Notes: generated from the sequence alone by a model not told the origin. Positions 9,442 through 18,454 are shown, numbered from the stretch's first letter. The stretch: DNA of 64,000 bases from Pseudomonas gingeri (GCF_013386165.1 NZ_JACAOS010000021.1:402833-466832); one strand, 5' to 3'. A program made the numbers and translations.

Positions 9442-10512
9442 ATGAAGACCCTCAAGGGGCCCGGGCTGTTCCTGGCCCAGTTCGCGGGCCAACAGCCGCC
9501 GTTCGACACGCTCGACAACCTGGCGCGCTGGAGCGCCGGGCTTGGTTTCAAAGGCGTGCAGATCCCGAGCAATGTCAGTGCCCTGTTTGATCTCGAACTT
9601 GCGGGCGAGAGCCAAGCCTATTGCGACGACATCCGCGCCACCCTGGATCGGCATGGCCTGGCGCTGACTGAACTGTCGACCCATATCCAGGGGCAACTGG
9701 TGGCAGTGCATCCGGCTTACGACGAACTGTTCGACGGCTTCGCCCCGCCCGAAGTGCGCGGCAATCCGGCGGCTCGCCAGGCTTGGGCGATACGTCAGTT
9801 GCATTGCGCGGCCAAGGCGTCGAGGCGACTGGGGCTGGATGTTCATGTGACGTTTTCCGGTGCCCTGGCCTGGCCTTATGTGTATCCCTGGCCGCAACGC
9901 CCGACGGGTCTGATCGAGGGCGCCTTCGAAGAACTGGCCCGGCGCTGGCTGCCTATCCTCGACGCCTTCGACGAGCAGGGGGTAGACCTGGCCTACGAGC
10001 TCCACCCTGGGGAAGACCTGTTTGACGGCGTCAGTTTCGAGCGCTTTCTGCAGGCGGTGAACCAGCATTCGCGTTGCCACATTCTTTATGATCCGAGCCA
10101 TATGCATCTGCAGCAAATGGATTATCTGGCGTTCATCGACCGCTACCATTCGCGTATTCGCGCCTTTCACGTCAAGGACGCCGAATTCCGTCCGGATGGC
10201 TCCCAAGGTGTATATGGCGGTTATGCGGGCTGGACTGATCGCGCTGGGCGCTTTCGCTCGCTGGGTGACGGGCAGATCGATTTCGGCGGGATCTTTTCAA
10301 AACTCGCGCAATACGATTTTGCCGGCTGGGCAGTGCTGGAGTGGGAGTGCGCCTTGAAGCATCCCGAGGACGGCGCCCGTGAAGGTGCAGCCTTTATCGA
10401 CAAACAGATCATTCGCGTCACCGAGCACAGCTTCGATGACTTCGCCAAGGCGCCGCTGTCGCGCACGACCTTGAACACTATGCTTGGCCTGCCCCAAGGA
10501 GAGTCGCGCTGA
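9442..10512 (+). CDS. sugar phosphate isomerase/epimerase-type TIM barrel (right arm)
   Basis: This 356-residue protein is a longer TIM barrel of the same superfamily as the left-arm isomerase. Metal-binding motifs are clear: LAYELHPGEDLF (Glu and His), CHILYDPSHMHLQ (Asp and His), RIRAFHVKDAEF (His and Asp) and AVLEWECALK (Glu). Its length and the ELHPGE/FHVKDAEF pattern resemble enzymes such as E. coli YcjR, which epimerises 3-keto-hexosides, but that is only an analogy. It lies 23 bases after lacI and overlaps the next oxidoreductase start by one base (TGATG), indicating translational coupling. Confidence 0.88.
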   Translation: MKTLKGPGLFLAQFAGQQPPFDTLDNLARWSAGLGFKGVQIPSNVSALFDLELAGESQAYCDDIRATLDRHGLALTELSTHIQGQLVAVHPAYDELFDGFAPPEVRGNPAARQAWAIRQLHCAAKASRRLGLDVHVTFSGALAWPYVYPWPQRPTGLIEGAFEELARRWLPILDAFDEQGVDLAYELHPGEDLFDGVSFERFLQAVNQHSRCHILYDPSHMHLQQMDYLAFIDRYHSRIRAFHVKDAEFRPDGSQGVYGGYAGWTDRAGRFRSLGDGQIDFGGIFSKLAQYDFAGWAVLEWECALKHPEDGAREGAAFIDKQIIRVTEHSFDDFAKAPLSRTTLNTMLGLPQGESR

Positions 10513-11651
10513 TGAACAGACCTATTCGGATCGGCATGGTCGGCGGTGGCGCCGGTGCATTCATCGGCAATGTGCACCGTATTGCCTTGCGCCTGGACGG
10601 TCAGTATCGGCTGTTGGCGGCGGCGCTGTCGTCCAACCCGCAACGGGCAGCGGACAGCGCCCGTGAGTTGTTCATCGACCCGGAACGCAGTTATTCCGAC
10701 TACCGCGAGATGGCCCGGATCGAGGCATTGCGCGAAGACGGCATCGAGGCGGTGGCCATCGTCACCCCCAACCACCTGCACGCCCCGGTGGCAACGGCTT
10801 TTCTCGAAGCAGGCATTCACGTGATCTGCGACAAGCCACTGTGCCTGTCGCTTGCGCAAGCCCATGAATTGCAGCAGGTTGCCGAGCGCAGCAACCGGTT
10901 GTTCATGCTCACCCACAATTACTCGGCCTATCCGCTGATTCGCCATGCCCGCGAGCTGGTCAACAGCGGTGAGCTGGGTGAGCTGCGCACCGTGCATGTT
11001 GAGTACGCTCAAGGCTGGTTGACCGAAGCGCTGCCTGACGAGGGGTGGCGCGGCGATCCTGCTATGGCCGGTGCCGGCGGTGCCCTGGGCGATATTGCGA
11101 CCCATGCATTTCAGCTGGTACGGTTCGTCAGCGGGTTGCGCGTGGAGTCACTGGCGGCGGAACTGACCAGCTTCGTGGCCAACCGCAAGCTGGATGATTA
11201 CGTCCAGGCCATGCTGCGTTTTCAAGGTGGGGCACGGGGCGTGCTATGGGCCAGTCAGGTCGCTGCTGGGATGGAAAATGCGCTGCAGATCCGCATCACG
11301 GGCAGTCGCGCATCGATCAGCTTCAACCAGGAAAATCCCAACCAGCTATGGTTTACCCGACACGGCCAGCCCGCGCAGTTACTCACACGCGGCGGGCCGG
11401 GGATGGGCGACACAGGGTCATGGGGCGTGCGGGTGCCAGCCGGGCATTCCGAAGGCTATCTGGAAGCATTTGCCTTGCTTTATCGCGATTTTGCTTCACA
11501 GATACGTTCGTTTCCGGATCTTGAATCATTGCCGCCGGAGGCGCTGCTAACCCCGACGCTCGCGGACGGTATCGAGGGGATGGCATTCATGGACGCAGTG
11601 CTCAGAAGCCACGAACTGGATAGCCGTTGGGTTAGCTTCTCCAGACCTTAG
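10512..11651 (+). CDS. Gfo/Idh/MocA family sugar oxidoreductase (right arm)
   Basis: The 379-residue protein starts with a Rossmann motif (RIGMVGGGAGAFIG near residue 5). It carries DKP in place of the commoner EKP (CDKPLCLSL near residue 113), and has the GDIATHAFQLVRF helix with the expected catalytic histidine near residue 195. Such enzymes oxidise sugar hydroxyls with NAD(P); the YcjS and ThuB groups form 3-keto-glycosides. It is coupled to the preceding isomerase by a one-base overlap. It is only distantly similar to the left-arm oxidoreductase, so the two probably catalyse different steps, such as an initial oxidation and a final reduction, rather than being recent duplicates. Confidence 0.9.
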   Translation: MNRPIRIGMVGGGAGAFIGNVHRIALRLDGQYRLLAAALSSNPQRAADSARELFIDPERSYSDYREMARIEALREDGIEAVAIVTPNHLHAPVATAFLEAGIHVICDKPLCLSLAQAHELQQVAERSNRLFMLTHNYSAYPLIRHARELVNSGELGELRTVHVEYAQGWLTEALPDEGWRGDPAMAGAGGALGDIATHAFQLVRFVSGLRVESLAAELTSFVANRKLDDYVQAMLRFQGGARGVLWASQVAAGMENALQIRITGSRASISFNQENPNQLWFTRHGQPAQLLTRGGPGMGDTGSWGVRVPAGHSEGYLEAFALLYRDFASQIRSFPDLESLPPEALLTPTLADGIEGMAFMDAVLRSHELDSRWVSFSRP

Positions 11652-11817
11652 ATCTAGCTGAATCGACACTCACTGCAAAACGAACGCATGACTCCAGGCT
11701 CAATCGTGCTGAAAACTCAGCACCATAGACAGAGGCAGCCTCCACATTTGATTTTTAATGCCGCGAGAAGTTGCGCCTTGGTCATTGTTGTCCGTCTGCC
11801 CTCAGATGCCCGAGGCA

Positions 11818-11893
11818 GGAGCCGTATGCGGTAGTTCCGCACGAACGGATCTGTGCGGGGGCAGCAGGTAACTGCCGTCCCTACCGCGCCCCG
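11818..11893 (+). mobile_element. group II intron 3'-end-like remnant (domains V-VI)
   Basis: GGAGCCGTATGCGGTAG followed by TTCCGCACGAACGGATCT folds as a domain-V-like stem containing the AGC triad, with TGCGG pairing to CCGCA. Next comes a domain-VI-like stem (GGGGGCAG...CTGCCGTCCC) and CCCTACCGCGCCCC. No intron-encoded protein is present. It is the better preserved partner of the inverted copy at 3126-3200; the two bracket the sugar cassette. The rest of the 460-base gap (11652-12117) shows no gene. The identification is from memory of intron 3' ends, unverified by covariance search. Confidence 0.5.
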
Positions 11894-12117
11894 CCGAGGC
11901 TATTATGCGTTTACTTAATCGGCTATTGCCGGTGGGTTTGTTGCTAAACCACTATCCTGATTCAACGCATTACACAGTCAAGGCTAGGAGTTTGCGCTAA
12001 ACACCGTATGGTATTGTTTCGTCAGCACAACAACCTTGATTGATGGGCAAGCACCACCTGAAAAAGTGATCTCTAATTGTTTGATACGCTCAGTTTCTGT
12101 CTCAGTGGGTACCTTTG

Positions 12118-13020
12118 ATGGATGTTTTCCATTCGATGCAGGTTTACGTCAGCGTCATCGACACCGGCAGTTTTACCAAAGCAGCACAGGCCCTTCAGAT
12201 GCACAGACCTGCGGTGTCCAAGATGATTCAATCGCTTGAGCAACGCCTGGGGGGACGATTACTGAACCGAACGACTCGACAGCTCAGCGTAACGCCTGAG
12301 GGTGATGTCTTTTATCAGCAATGCAAAGCGATCCTGGATAACGTAAACGAAACGATGTCGTCACTCGGGAATCGGCCTGCACGTTTGACCGGGAAGCTGC
12401 GTATTGATATGCCGGTTGCACTCGGACAACGGCTCATAATCCCGTCGCTGATGGATTTTCAGACCCTGTATCCAGGTATCGAACTGACCTTAGGCACCAG
12501 CGACAAACCCATCGATATGTTGAGCGAAGGCGTGGACTGTGTCGTACGCCTGGGCGCGCTGGAGGACTCCAGCTTGATCGCTAGCGGCATAGGAAATCTT
12601 CCCATGCTCACGTGCGCGTCCCCCAGCTATCTTGCGCGATTTGGAGAACCTCAGACGCTCGATGACTTGGACAAGCACCAGGCCGTCAACTACTTCTCAG
12701 GCCACGCCACCCGCGCCATTGAATGGCTCTTCAGCATTGAGGGTAAGGTGCAACCAATGCGCTTGAGGTCCGGGTTAAACGTCAATGATACCCAAGGTTT
12801 CGTGACATCAGCGCTCGCCGGGTTTGGGATGATTCAGGGTTTGGAGCTTTCGGTACGAGATCATCTGGTCCAAGGCACTCTGGTTCAGGTGCTAAAGGAT
12901 TACCCTGTCCCTGCCAAGCGCGTCTCTATCCTGTATCCCCATAGAGATCTTTTACCACCGAAGGTCGAGGTCTTTGTGGAGTGGCTGAAGGCATTGATGG
13001 CTACGCACAATTTAAAATGA
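12118..13020 (+). CDS. LysR-family transcriptional regulator
   Basis: The product is 300 residues from the ATG at 12118; a TTG one codon earlier is also open. The N-terminal winged helix-turn-helix is typical: FHSMQVYVSVIDTGSFTKAA, then PAVSKMIQSLEQRLGGRLLNRTTR. The C-terminal part is a periplasmic-binding-protein-like effector domain (ARLTGKLRIDMP near residue 90). It precedes the quinone-oxidoreductase-like gene by 104 bases on the same strand. LysR genes are usually divergent from their targets, so regulation of that neighbour is plausible rather than shown. Confidence 0.93.
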   Translation: MDVFHSMQVYVSVIDTGSFTKAAQALQMHRPAVSKMIQSLEQRLGGRLLNRTTRQLSVTPEGDVFYQQCKAILDNVNETMSSLGNRPARLTGKLRIDMPVALGQRLIIPSLMDFQTLYPGIELTLGTSDKPIDMLSEGVDCVVRLGALEDSSLIASGIGNLPMLTCASPSYLARFGEPQTLDDLDKHQAVNYFSGHATRAIEWLFSIEGKVQPMRLRSGLNVNDTQGFVTSALAGFGMIQGLELSVRDHLVQGTLVQVLKDYPVPAKRVSILYPHRDLLPPKVEVFVEWLKALMATHNLK

Positions 13021-13124
13021 CAGCGATTGGTATTTTGAGGATAACAATCTGTATCTCCAACTGATCTTCTTTGTCTTACCCGGAGGATTTACCTTATCGG
13101 TTTTCCATAATCCGGGAGTTGTCC

Positions 13125-14114
13125 ATGTCCAAAGTGGTTCGTTTCCACCGTATGGGTGGGCCTGAAGTCCTTCAGATCGATGAGGTTGATGTACGTGCGC
13201 CCGGTATGGGCGAGGTACGCATCAAGGTTAAGACCTTGGGCCTAAACCGTGCTGAAGCCATGTACCGATCGGGCCAGTACACCTTCACGCCTGACATGCC
13301 TGCCATTTTGGGATATGAAGCGGCTGGCACCATCGAATCGATCGGCGAGGATGTGACTGGGTATGGCGTGGGCGATGAGGTCAATGTGATCCCGGCGTTC
13401 GCATTCTCTGAATACGGTATGTATGGCGAGCTGGTTGTAGCGCCAGTGCATGCGTTGGTGACGCAGCCTGCGGGCTTATCGTCCGTCGAAGCTGCAGCTA
13501 CCTGGATGAAGTACGTCACTGCGTACGGCGCCTTGGTGGATATCGGTAACCTTCAGAAGGGTGAGACTGTGTTGATTCGTGCTGCTTCCAGCAGTGTGGG
13601 TCTAGCGGCGATACAGATCGCGAACTGGCTGGGTGCGATCCCAGTCGCGTTGACCCGTACAAGTGAAAAACGAGAGGCGCTTCTAGAGGCCGGTGCTGCC
13701 CATGTCATCGCGACTTCAGAGCAGGATCTTGTGGCCGAGGTAAACCGGATTACCGAGGGCAAGGGCGCGCGCATGGCCTTCGATCCAGTGGGCGGCCCTG
13801 AAGTGGCCAATATCCTGAGATCGCTGACATTCCTGGGGATTTTCTTCCAATACGGTGCCCTGGAAACCTCAGATATGAGCATCCCAGTGATGGAGGTGCT
13901 GGGTAAGGATCTGACAATCCGTGGCTATCAATTGTTCGAGATCACACGCGATGTCGACCGGTTGAACAGGGCTAAAGCCTTCATCACCGAAGGGCTAGAA
14001 AAGGGCGCGCTGCGCCCACTAATTGCCAAGACCTTCCCGTTTGACCAGATCGTTGAGGCCCATCGCTACATGGAGTCCAATGCCCAGATCGGTAAGATAG
14101 TAATCGAGATCTGA
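13125..14114 (+). CDS. zinc-independent MDR family oxidoreductase (quinone reductase-like)
   Basis: The protein is 329 residues from the ATG at 13125, which has GGGAG seven bases upstream; a farther in-frame start at 13071 would add 18 residues without family support. It has the GroES-like N-terminal fold (GYEAAGTIESIGEDV near residue 62) and a Rossmann domain with RAASSSVGLAAIQIANWLGA near residue 150. The cysteine cluster that binds structural zinc in alcohol dehydrogenases is absent, placing it with NADPH:quinone oxidoreductases and related enoyl reductases. Substrate unknown. It is followed by a terminator-like hairpin. Confidence 0.9.
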   Translation: MSKVVRFHRMGGPEVLQIDEVDVRAPGMGEVRIKVKTLGLNRAEAMYRSGQYTFTPDMPAILGYEAAGTIESIGEDVTGYGVGDEVNVIPAFAFSEYGMYGELVVAPVHALVTQPAGLSSVEAAATWMKYVTAYGALVDIGNLQKGETVLIRAASSSVGLAAIQIANWLGAIPVALTRTSEKREALLEAGAAHVIATSEQDLVAEVNRITEGKGARMAFDPVGGPEVANILRSLTFLGIFFQYGALETSDMSIPVMEVLGKDLTIRGYQLFEITRDVDRLNRAKAFITEGLEKGALRPLIAKTFPFDQIVEAHRYMESNAQIGKIVIEI

Positions 14115-14141
14115 CGTTAGCCTCGTTCTGAAGTTGCAACA

Positions 14142-14169
14142 ACGGCGTGCCGAGTGATCGGCGCGCCGT
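14142..14169 (+). terminator. hairpin after the MDR oxidoreductase
   Basis: ACGGCGTGCCG, a six-base loop and CGGCGCGCCGT form an eleven-pair stem with one G-T wobble, 28 bases after the stop codon. There is no strong T run after it, so its efficiency as a Rho-independent terminator is uncertain. Confidence 0.45.
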
Positions 14170-14420
14170 CTGTGCTACGACGCCATTAACATCGCCTTTT
14201 CCTCTTGTGGCAACTGTCGCAATACCTGCCAGGTTGTGCGAAGTCGAGCAACGTTTCGAAGTTCTGCCGTATGCGTCCGGCCAACACACTGAATCGCCAC
14301 ACGTTTCGTAGACTCATTTAAGAGGCAATTTCTGTTCGAGAGCGGCCTGCCGTGAAAGGCTACTTCTGGCCGATTGCTGGCTGTCAAGAAGAGCAGCAGT
14401 CGACCCACTGCTGACGTCGG

Positions 14421-14635
14421 CGACAGGCAGAAATCGGCCGATTCTGTTGAAAAAGTCGGCTTCGGTTTCCACCTCAGAAAATACGCGTCTGAGATTGAAA
14501 TCTGTGTTTTGCACAGTATGTTCAGAACTCAGATTTGGCGCAGCAGCATGCAAAAATAGTATTTTCACGGCCCAAAGAGTGGATGCCCAAGCAGGAGTGA
14601 CTTTTTCAACAGAATCGGCCAATAGCTGCCTGTCG
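14421..14635. repeat. 215-base element bounded by 37-base inverted repeats (MITE or IS remnant)
   Basis: The left arm 14421-14457 and right arm 14599-14635 are inverted copies. The inner 22 bases (GGCCGATTCTGTTGAAAAAG plus TC) are perfect, the outer ten (CGACAGGCAG) are perfect, and only five bases between them differ. The 141-base interior has no transposase. A 102-codon frame crosses the whole element on the minus strand; I regard it as a spurious translation of the repeat. The inverted ends suggest a non-autonomous transposable element. No flanking target duplication is obvious. Confidence 0.65.
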
Positions 14636-14665
14636 TAATCGACTGAAATCGACCCATAGCTGTCA

Positions 14666-15190
14666 TTAAATTGAGGTAAGGAAGCGGGTTTCGAGGCCTA
14701 CACTTACTGGCGGTAGCGCATTGATCAATACGACGGCGTCGTCGCCCTGGTTAAGGTAGACCAGTGAGTCACCGGTCTCGAACGTAACTCTGAATCCCGA
14801 CAGCCAAGGCTCTTGCCCGTTGAAAGAGTCAAGAATTCCCTCAACTGCGCAAATTTTTGTGTTCTCGAGGTGGGTTGCTGATAGATCTGCAAGTAGGTTT
14901 TCCCTCTTCCAGGGGCAGGTCACGTTCGGCTCTATCTCGAAGGAAGCCGGTGTATCAGAAGGCAACAAGTCCGCGCCTACTCTCTCGCCATCACTCAAGA
15001 GATACATGGATAGAACTTCTCGCTCGCCAAACCGCCACTCTAGAGAACCTATTTCTCCCAGATCTTTCTCGTCGTTGAAATAGTACTGATCGTGCAGCAG
15101 CACGCTCAGCCGCTTTCCCAAAAGCGAACGTGCGTTTTGCAGGTCTAGGGCAGCTCTTGTAGGGGATGGGGAGTGTCGGCGATCGGGCAC
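14666..15190 (-). CDS. hypothetical protein
   Basis: A 174-codon frame with no family I recognise. The sequence is acidic and mixed alpha/beta, with a C-terminal stretch of beta-like segments (FRVTFETGDSLVYLNQGDDAVVLIN) that recalls small immunity-type proteins, though this is only an impression. The farthest start is a GTG with a weak AGG upstream; an internal start is possible. It lies between the inverted-repeat element and the broken polymerase gene in a scrambled region, so it may be a stranded cargo gene. Codon usage looks coding. Confidence 0.55.
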   Translation of the reverse strand: MPDRRHSPSPTRAALDLQNARSLLGKRLSVLLHDQYYFNDEKDLGEIGSLEWRFGEREVLSMYLLSDGERVGADLLPSDTPASFEIEPNVTCPWKRENLLADLSATHLENTKICAVEGILDSFNGQEPWLSGFRVTFETGDSLVYLNQGDDAVVLINALPPVSVGLETRFLTSI

Positions 15191-15421
15191 CTCATACAGT
15201 GGGAAGAGAGACAGATACTACACAAACGCCATTACGTCGGCTTCTGGCCGACCACTGCCGGTCGAGGCCGCCTAGTGTGCTGGTCAAGTCGAATGCAAAT
15301 GTGTGGCCAGGTGGAGTGCAATTACGAAACCAATGCCAAAAACACAGAAAAATGTTAGCAATACAAAACCTATAAAAATCAGTATCTTATACTTTAATAA
15401 CTGTTAGGGTCATTCAGATAC

Positions 15422-16588
15422 AACGACGGCTGCGTGATCGCCCGTTCTGCTGATGCGAAACCCCACATCAAAATGGGCGAACCGTACTTTCAGATTCGGG
15501 ACAAGATCCGCCAGCACGGCATCGTGCCGTTTTCCTCGAACTACGCGTTGTACGGCGACATGAGCCAGCGCGTCATGACGGTGATTGAGTCGATGGTGCC
15601 GGCGGTCGAGGTCTACAGCATCGATGAGGCGTTTGCAGAGCTGACCGGCATGACCGAGAACCTGGAGCAACTGGGGCGCCGCATTCGGGCCCAGGTGCTC
15701 AGGTGCACCGGCATTCCGGTCGGTGTGGGTATCGCGGGGACCAAGACCCTCAGCAAACTGGCCAACCACGGCGCGAAGAAGTGGCAGGCGCAGTTGGGAG
15801 GAGTCCTGGATGTTCGAGCACCGAACCGCCGGAAGAAATTGCTGAAGGCTTGCGACGTGTCGGACGTCTGGGGCATCGGGCGAAAGATGACGGCGCACCT
15901 GGAAGGCATGGGAATCAGAACCGCCTGGCAGCTCTCACAGGCCGATCCCTGGGTGCTACGCAAGCACTTCAGCGTGGTGATCGAGAAGATCGCCCGGGAG
16001 CTGGCAGGAACGCCTTGCCTGGAACTGGATGAGCCCAATGCACCCAAGCAGGAGATCTGCTGCAGCCGGATGTTTGGCAAGCGCCTGAAGGAACTGTCAC
16101 CGATCAAGGAGGCAGTGGCCACCTACATGATGCGAGCCTCGGAAAAGCTCAGGGCCCAGCGGTCGCTGTGCAAGAAAATTCGGGTGAGCATCAGGACGGG
16201 GATGTTCAACCCGGAGGAGGCCAAGTACGCCAATGGAGTCGTGGTGGATTTGCCATACCCCACCGACGACGTACGCCTCCTGACCAGGGCGGCCGTCGAT
16301 GCGCTCGATCAGGTCTTTCGGCCTGGGTTCAACTACAGCAAAGCCGAGGTCCTGTTGCTGAACCTCTGCCAGCAGGGTGAATACACCGACGACCTGTTCG
16401 CCGCCTCCCAGCCCGCGGAAGCCTCAAAAGTGATGGCGGTCCTGGACCAGATCAACGGACGCTGGGGCAGGGGAACCCTACGCTCGGCCAGCGTCCCAGT
16501 GAACCCGGAGTGGGGCATGCGCCGGGAGATGATGAGCCAGAGTTTTACGACGCGGCTGGATCAGCTCTGGAGGGTTTTCAGCCGCTGA
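15422..16588 (+). pseudogene. rulB/umuC-like: 5'-truncated Y-family DNA polymerase (rulB/umuC-like)
   Basis: From 15422 the frame reads NDGCVIARSADAK, which in UmuC/RulB proteins begins near residue 33-40. About the first 35 residues are missing, including the strand that carries the first catalytic aspartate. In-frame sequence just upstream runs into a TAA at 15398. The rest is well preserved: YSIDEAF palm motif, helix-hairpin-helix (VWGIGRKM), little finger and C-terminal UmuC extension, to a normal end. With one metal ligand lost it should not polymerise. No umuD/rulA partner is present. The upstream 230 bases are AT-rich and unrelated, so the 5' end was probably replaced by an insertion or deletion. 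A GTG at 15434 could still start a 384-residue fragment. Confidence 0.85.
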
Positions 16589-16658
16589 GCGTTGGCAGTA
16601 ATGAAGGTTGATCACCCTATCGCTGTGTAGCCGCACGCTTTGAATGCAATCTCTGCGT

Positions 16659-17798
16659 TTAGGCGAACTGCTGGTGAGCACAGTGCCATAGCTTGTGCAC
16701 GTCATCGATCAGACTGACGGCAATCGATTCCCTCGTTTCCGGATCTCGAAGGTGCGCCAGGTCTTCATTGGATGGGGCATGGAGATTGACATTGACTCCA
16801 GGGTACTTCCAGAACAGGTGGCCAGAGTTGCGATTGCTGGGTGCGAGTTCTGGACTCAGTGAAAATAGGCGTTCCCGGTCTTCCGGGAACTGCTCACCGT
16901 CACAGTAGTAGCCGCAGTAGAGACGGTGGTTGAGCTCGATGTACACGCCACCCTTCATAAAATTGAAGGGGAAGTAGAGGCCGATGAATTTGCTGTTTTT
17001 GGCCTTTTTGTAATAGGCGGAAACCGCCTCCTTCGTGGCCGTGATTTCGGGCTTTCCGAGTTGCAGATACTGACGCTCTTGGTAAGCGATCATGCGCGCC
17101 CAAATATCGAGCTGTAGGTCGGCCAGTACGGACTTGAATGCATGGTTGATGTCGGCGATCACGAAGAGGTTCTCGCCCAGCAGGATCTGTTCTTTCAGCT
17201 TGCTCATGTAGATCTCGCCCTGGTCACTGGAGGTCAGCTTTTGGAGTAGTTCGATGTACTGGAAAATGCTTTCCCGCACGCCGGGCTCGCGGGCAACCAG
17301 TGGGATACAGTCCTTCAGCCAATCGATGATCTCGGCTTCGTAGTTGATAAGAATTACAGGCAGGGACTTGCGACTCTGCTCACTGGGTTCGGCACCATCG
17401 AGGGTGAGGTACGTGGTCCAAATCTCGCGGTAACCTTCCGCCTGCATCCGCTGGTGGTAGCGCCAGAGCTGCTCGTCCTGGTCGCCGGCGTAGATCTTGT
17501 TCTCGATGATCACGGCCTGCTTGGATGGGTTGCGGACCAGGATATCGATGTTCTGGTACTCAACCTCGACAGTTGCATGCTCTGAATCGAAGTTCTGGAT
17601 ACCCACTCGCTTCAACAGGAGATTCAGCAACGCTGTGCCCTGATTGTGGGTCGCCTTAGGGTCGAGCAGGAAGGCGAGGAAGCGCGAGTGAAGCCGAACC
17701 TCATCACTTGAGCTGCGGAGTACGGAGAAGAGGTTGAAGCCTGGCGGGCGCTGATACCGTGCTCGCAGCAGAGCCATCGTCTGCAAAAAGTCGTCCAT
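16659..17798 (-). CDS. PD-(D/E)XK nuclease family protein
   Basis: This 379-residue protein carries an N-terminal nuclease fold of the type seen in PF14281-like proteins. An early Glu-rich helix (RLHSRFLAFLLDP) is followed by EYQNIDILVRN, then QAVIIENKIYAGDQDEQL, giving the D...ExK catalytic core with Asp near residue 90 and ENK near residue 103. The long C-terminal part, about residues 180-379, has no identified domain. Such genes are common in accessory and defence regions, where they may cut foreign DNA or act as a stand-alone effector; no partner is adjacent. It converges with the broken polymerase gene, 70 bases away. Confidence 0.8.
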   Translation of the reverse strand: MDDFLQTMALLRARYQRPPGFNLFSVLRSSSDEVRLHSRFLAFLLDPKATHNQGTALLNLLLKRVGIQNFDSEHATVEVEYQNIDILVRNPSKQAVIIENKIYAGDQDEQLWRYHQRMQAEGYREIWTTYLTLDGAEPSEQSRKSLPVILINYEAEIIDWLKDCIPLVAREPGVRESIFQYIELLQKLTSSDQGEIYMSKLKEQILLGENLFVIADINHAFKSVLADLQLDIWARMIAYQERQYLQLGKPEITATKEAVSAYYKKAKNSKFIGLYFPFNFMKGGVYIELNHRLYCGYYCDGEQFPEDRERLFSLSPELAPSNRNSGHLFWKYPGVNVNLHAPSNEDLAHLRDPETRESIAVSLIDDVHKLWHCAHQQFA

Positions 17799-18073
17799 GA
17801 GAGAGGGACCCTGATTAAGGCCGAGTGACTGCGCGCAGTATCAGGTAAATCACGCTCTGATGTAATGGCTCTTTCTAGTGAGACAGCGCCCGGTCGGCGA
17901 TGCGAGGGCCGATGGTTTCAATCTTGGATGTTGCCAGTGGATTCGGGGTAGGTTTGAACCTGTGACGTGACTCCGTCCTACAGCCAAATCATATGGGTAG
18001 CAGGCTGGCACCGAAATGTCAGCCTTCATCTCCACGCGTGTTAAGCGAAGGCGCTTTTGCCGAGCTCGAAGCG

Positions 18074-18454
18074 CTAGCCGAACGTAGAGGCGTTGGTGAT
18101 CATCACCTGTAGGGTGGGAAAATTGGTTTGTGTGTTAATCAGTTGGCTGGTGACAGCCAAGCCGGTAAGAGAGGTGGCGTTCACACTGCTAGATACTGGG
18201 CCACCGACAGGCAAGGACCAGGTCGGGTTGATTGTGCCGCCGCTAGCCGGTGTCAGCAGAATCTGGCCGCCAAGAGCACTGAAAGTGTTAGAAGTGCCAT
18301 TCACATAGCTCTGCTGGCCTGCCGGTGTGATCTCGGAGCCGGGAGCCGGTGCTGTTGACCAGTTGCCACCCGTCAACACGCCATAGTTCACCAGGAGGTC
18401 GGTACCGCTGGCATTGATGATCGTGATGGTGAGTGCACGCTGAAAATCATCCAT
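18074..18454 (-). CDS. small aegerolysin/ET79-like beta-sandwich protein
   Basis: A 126-residue protein without signal peptide, made almost entirely of short beta-strand-like segments rich in Ser, Thr, Asn and Gly. The opening (ALTITIINASGTDL), then NWSTAPAPGSEITPAGQQSY and a GGQI/TWSLPVGGP region recall aegerolysins and the Bacillus crystal protein ET79, which are small membrane- or insect-active proteins. The resemblance is by pattern only. AGGAGAGG lies before the start codon on the minus strand. No partner gene is adjacent; some aegerolysins act with a MACPF protein, and none is seen here. Confidence 0.6.
   Translation of the reverse strand: MDDFQRALTITIINASGTDLLVNYGVLTGGNWSTAPAPGSEITPAGQQSYVNGTSNTFSALGGQILLTPASGGTINPTWSLPVGGPVSSSVNATSLTGLAVTSQLINTQTNFPTLQVMITNASTFG

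Noticed and set aside
14314..14622. 102-codon minus-strand frame
   Set aside because: It runs through both inverted arms of the repeat element and has no domain; I take it as a spurious translation of the repeat.
17938..17975. tRNA-like T-arm (GGTTCAAACC on the minus strand)
   Set aside because: The adjoining stem does not pair and no acceptor or anticodon arm could be built, so neither a tRNA nor an attachment site can be claimed.
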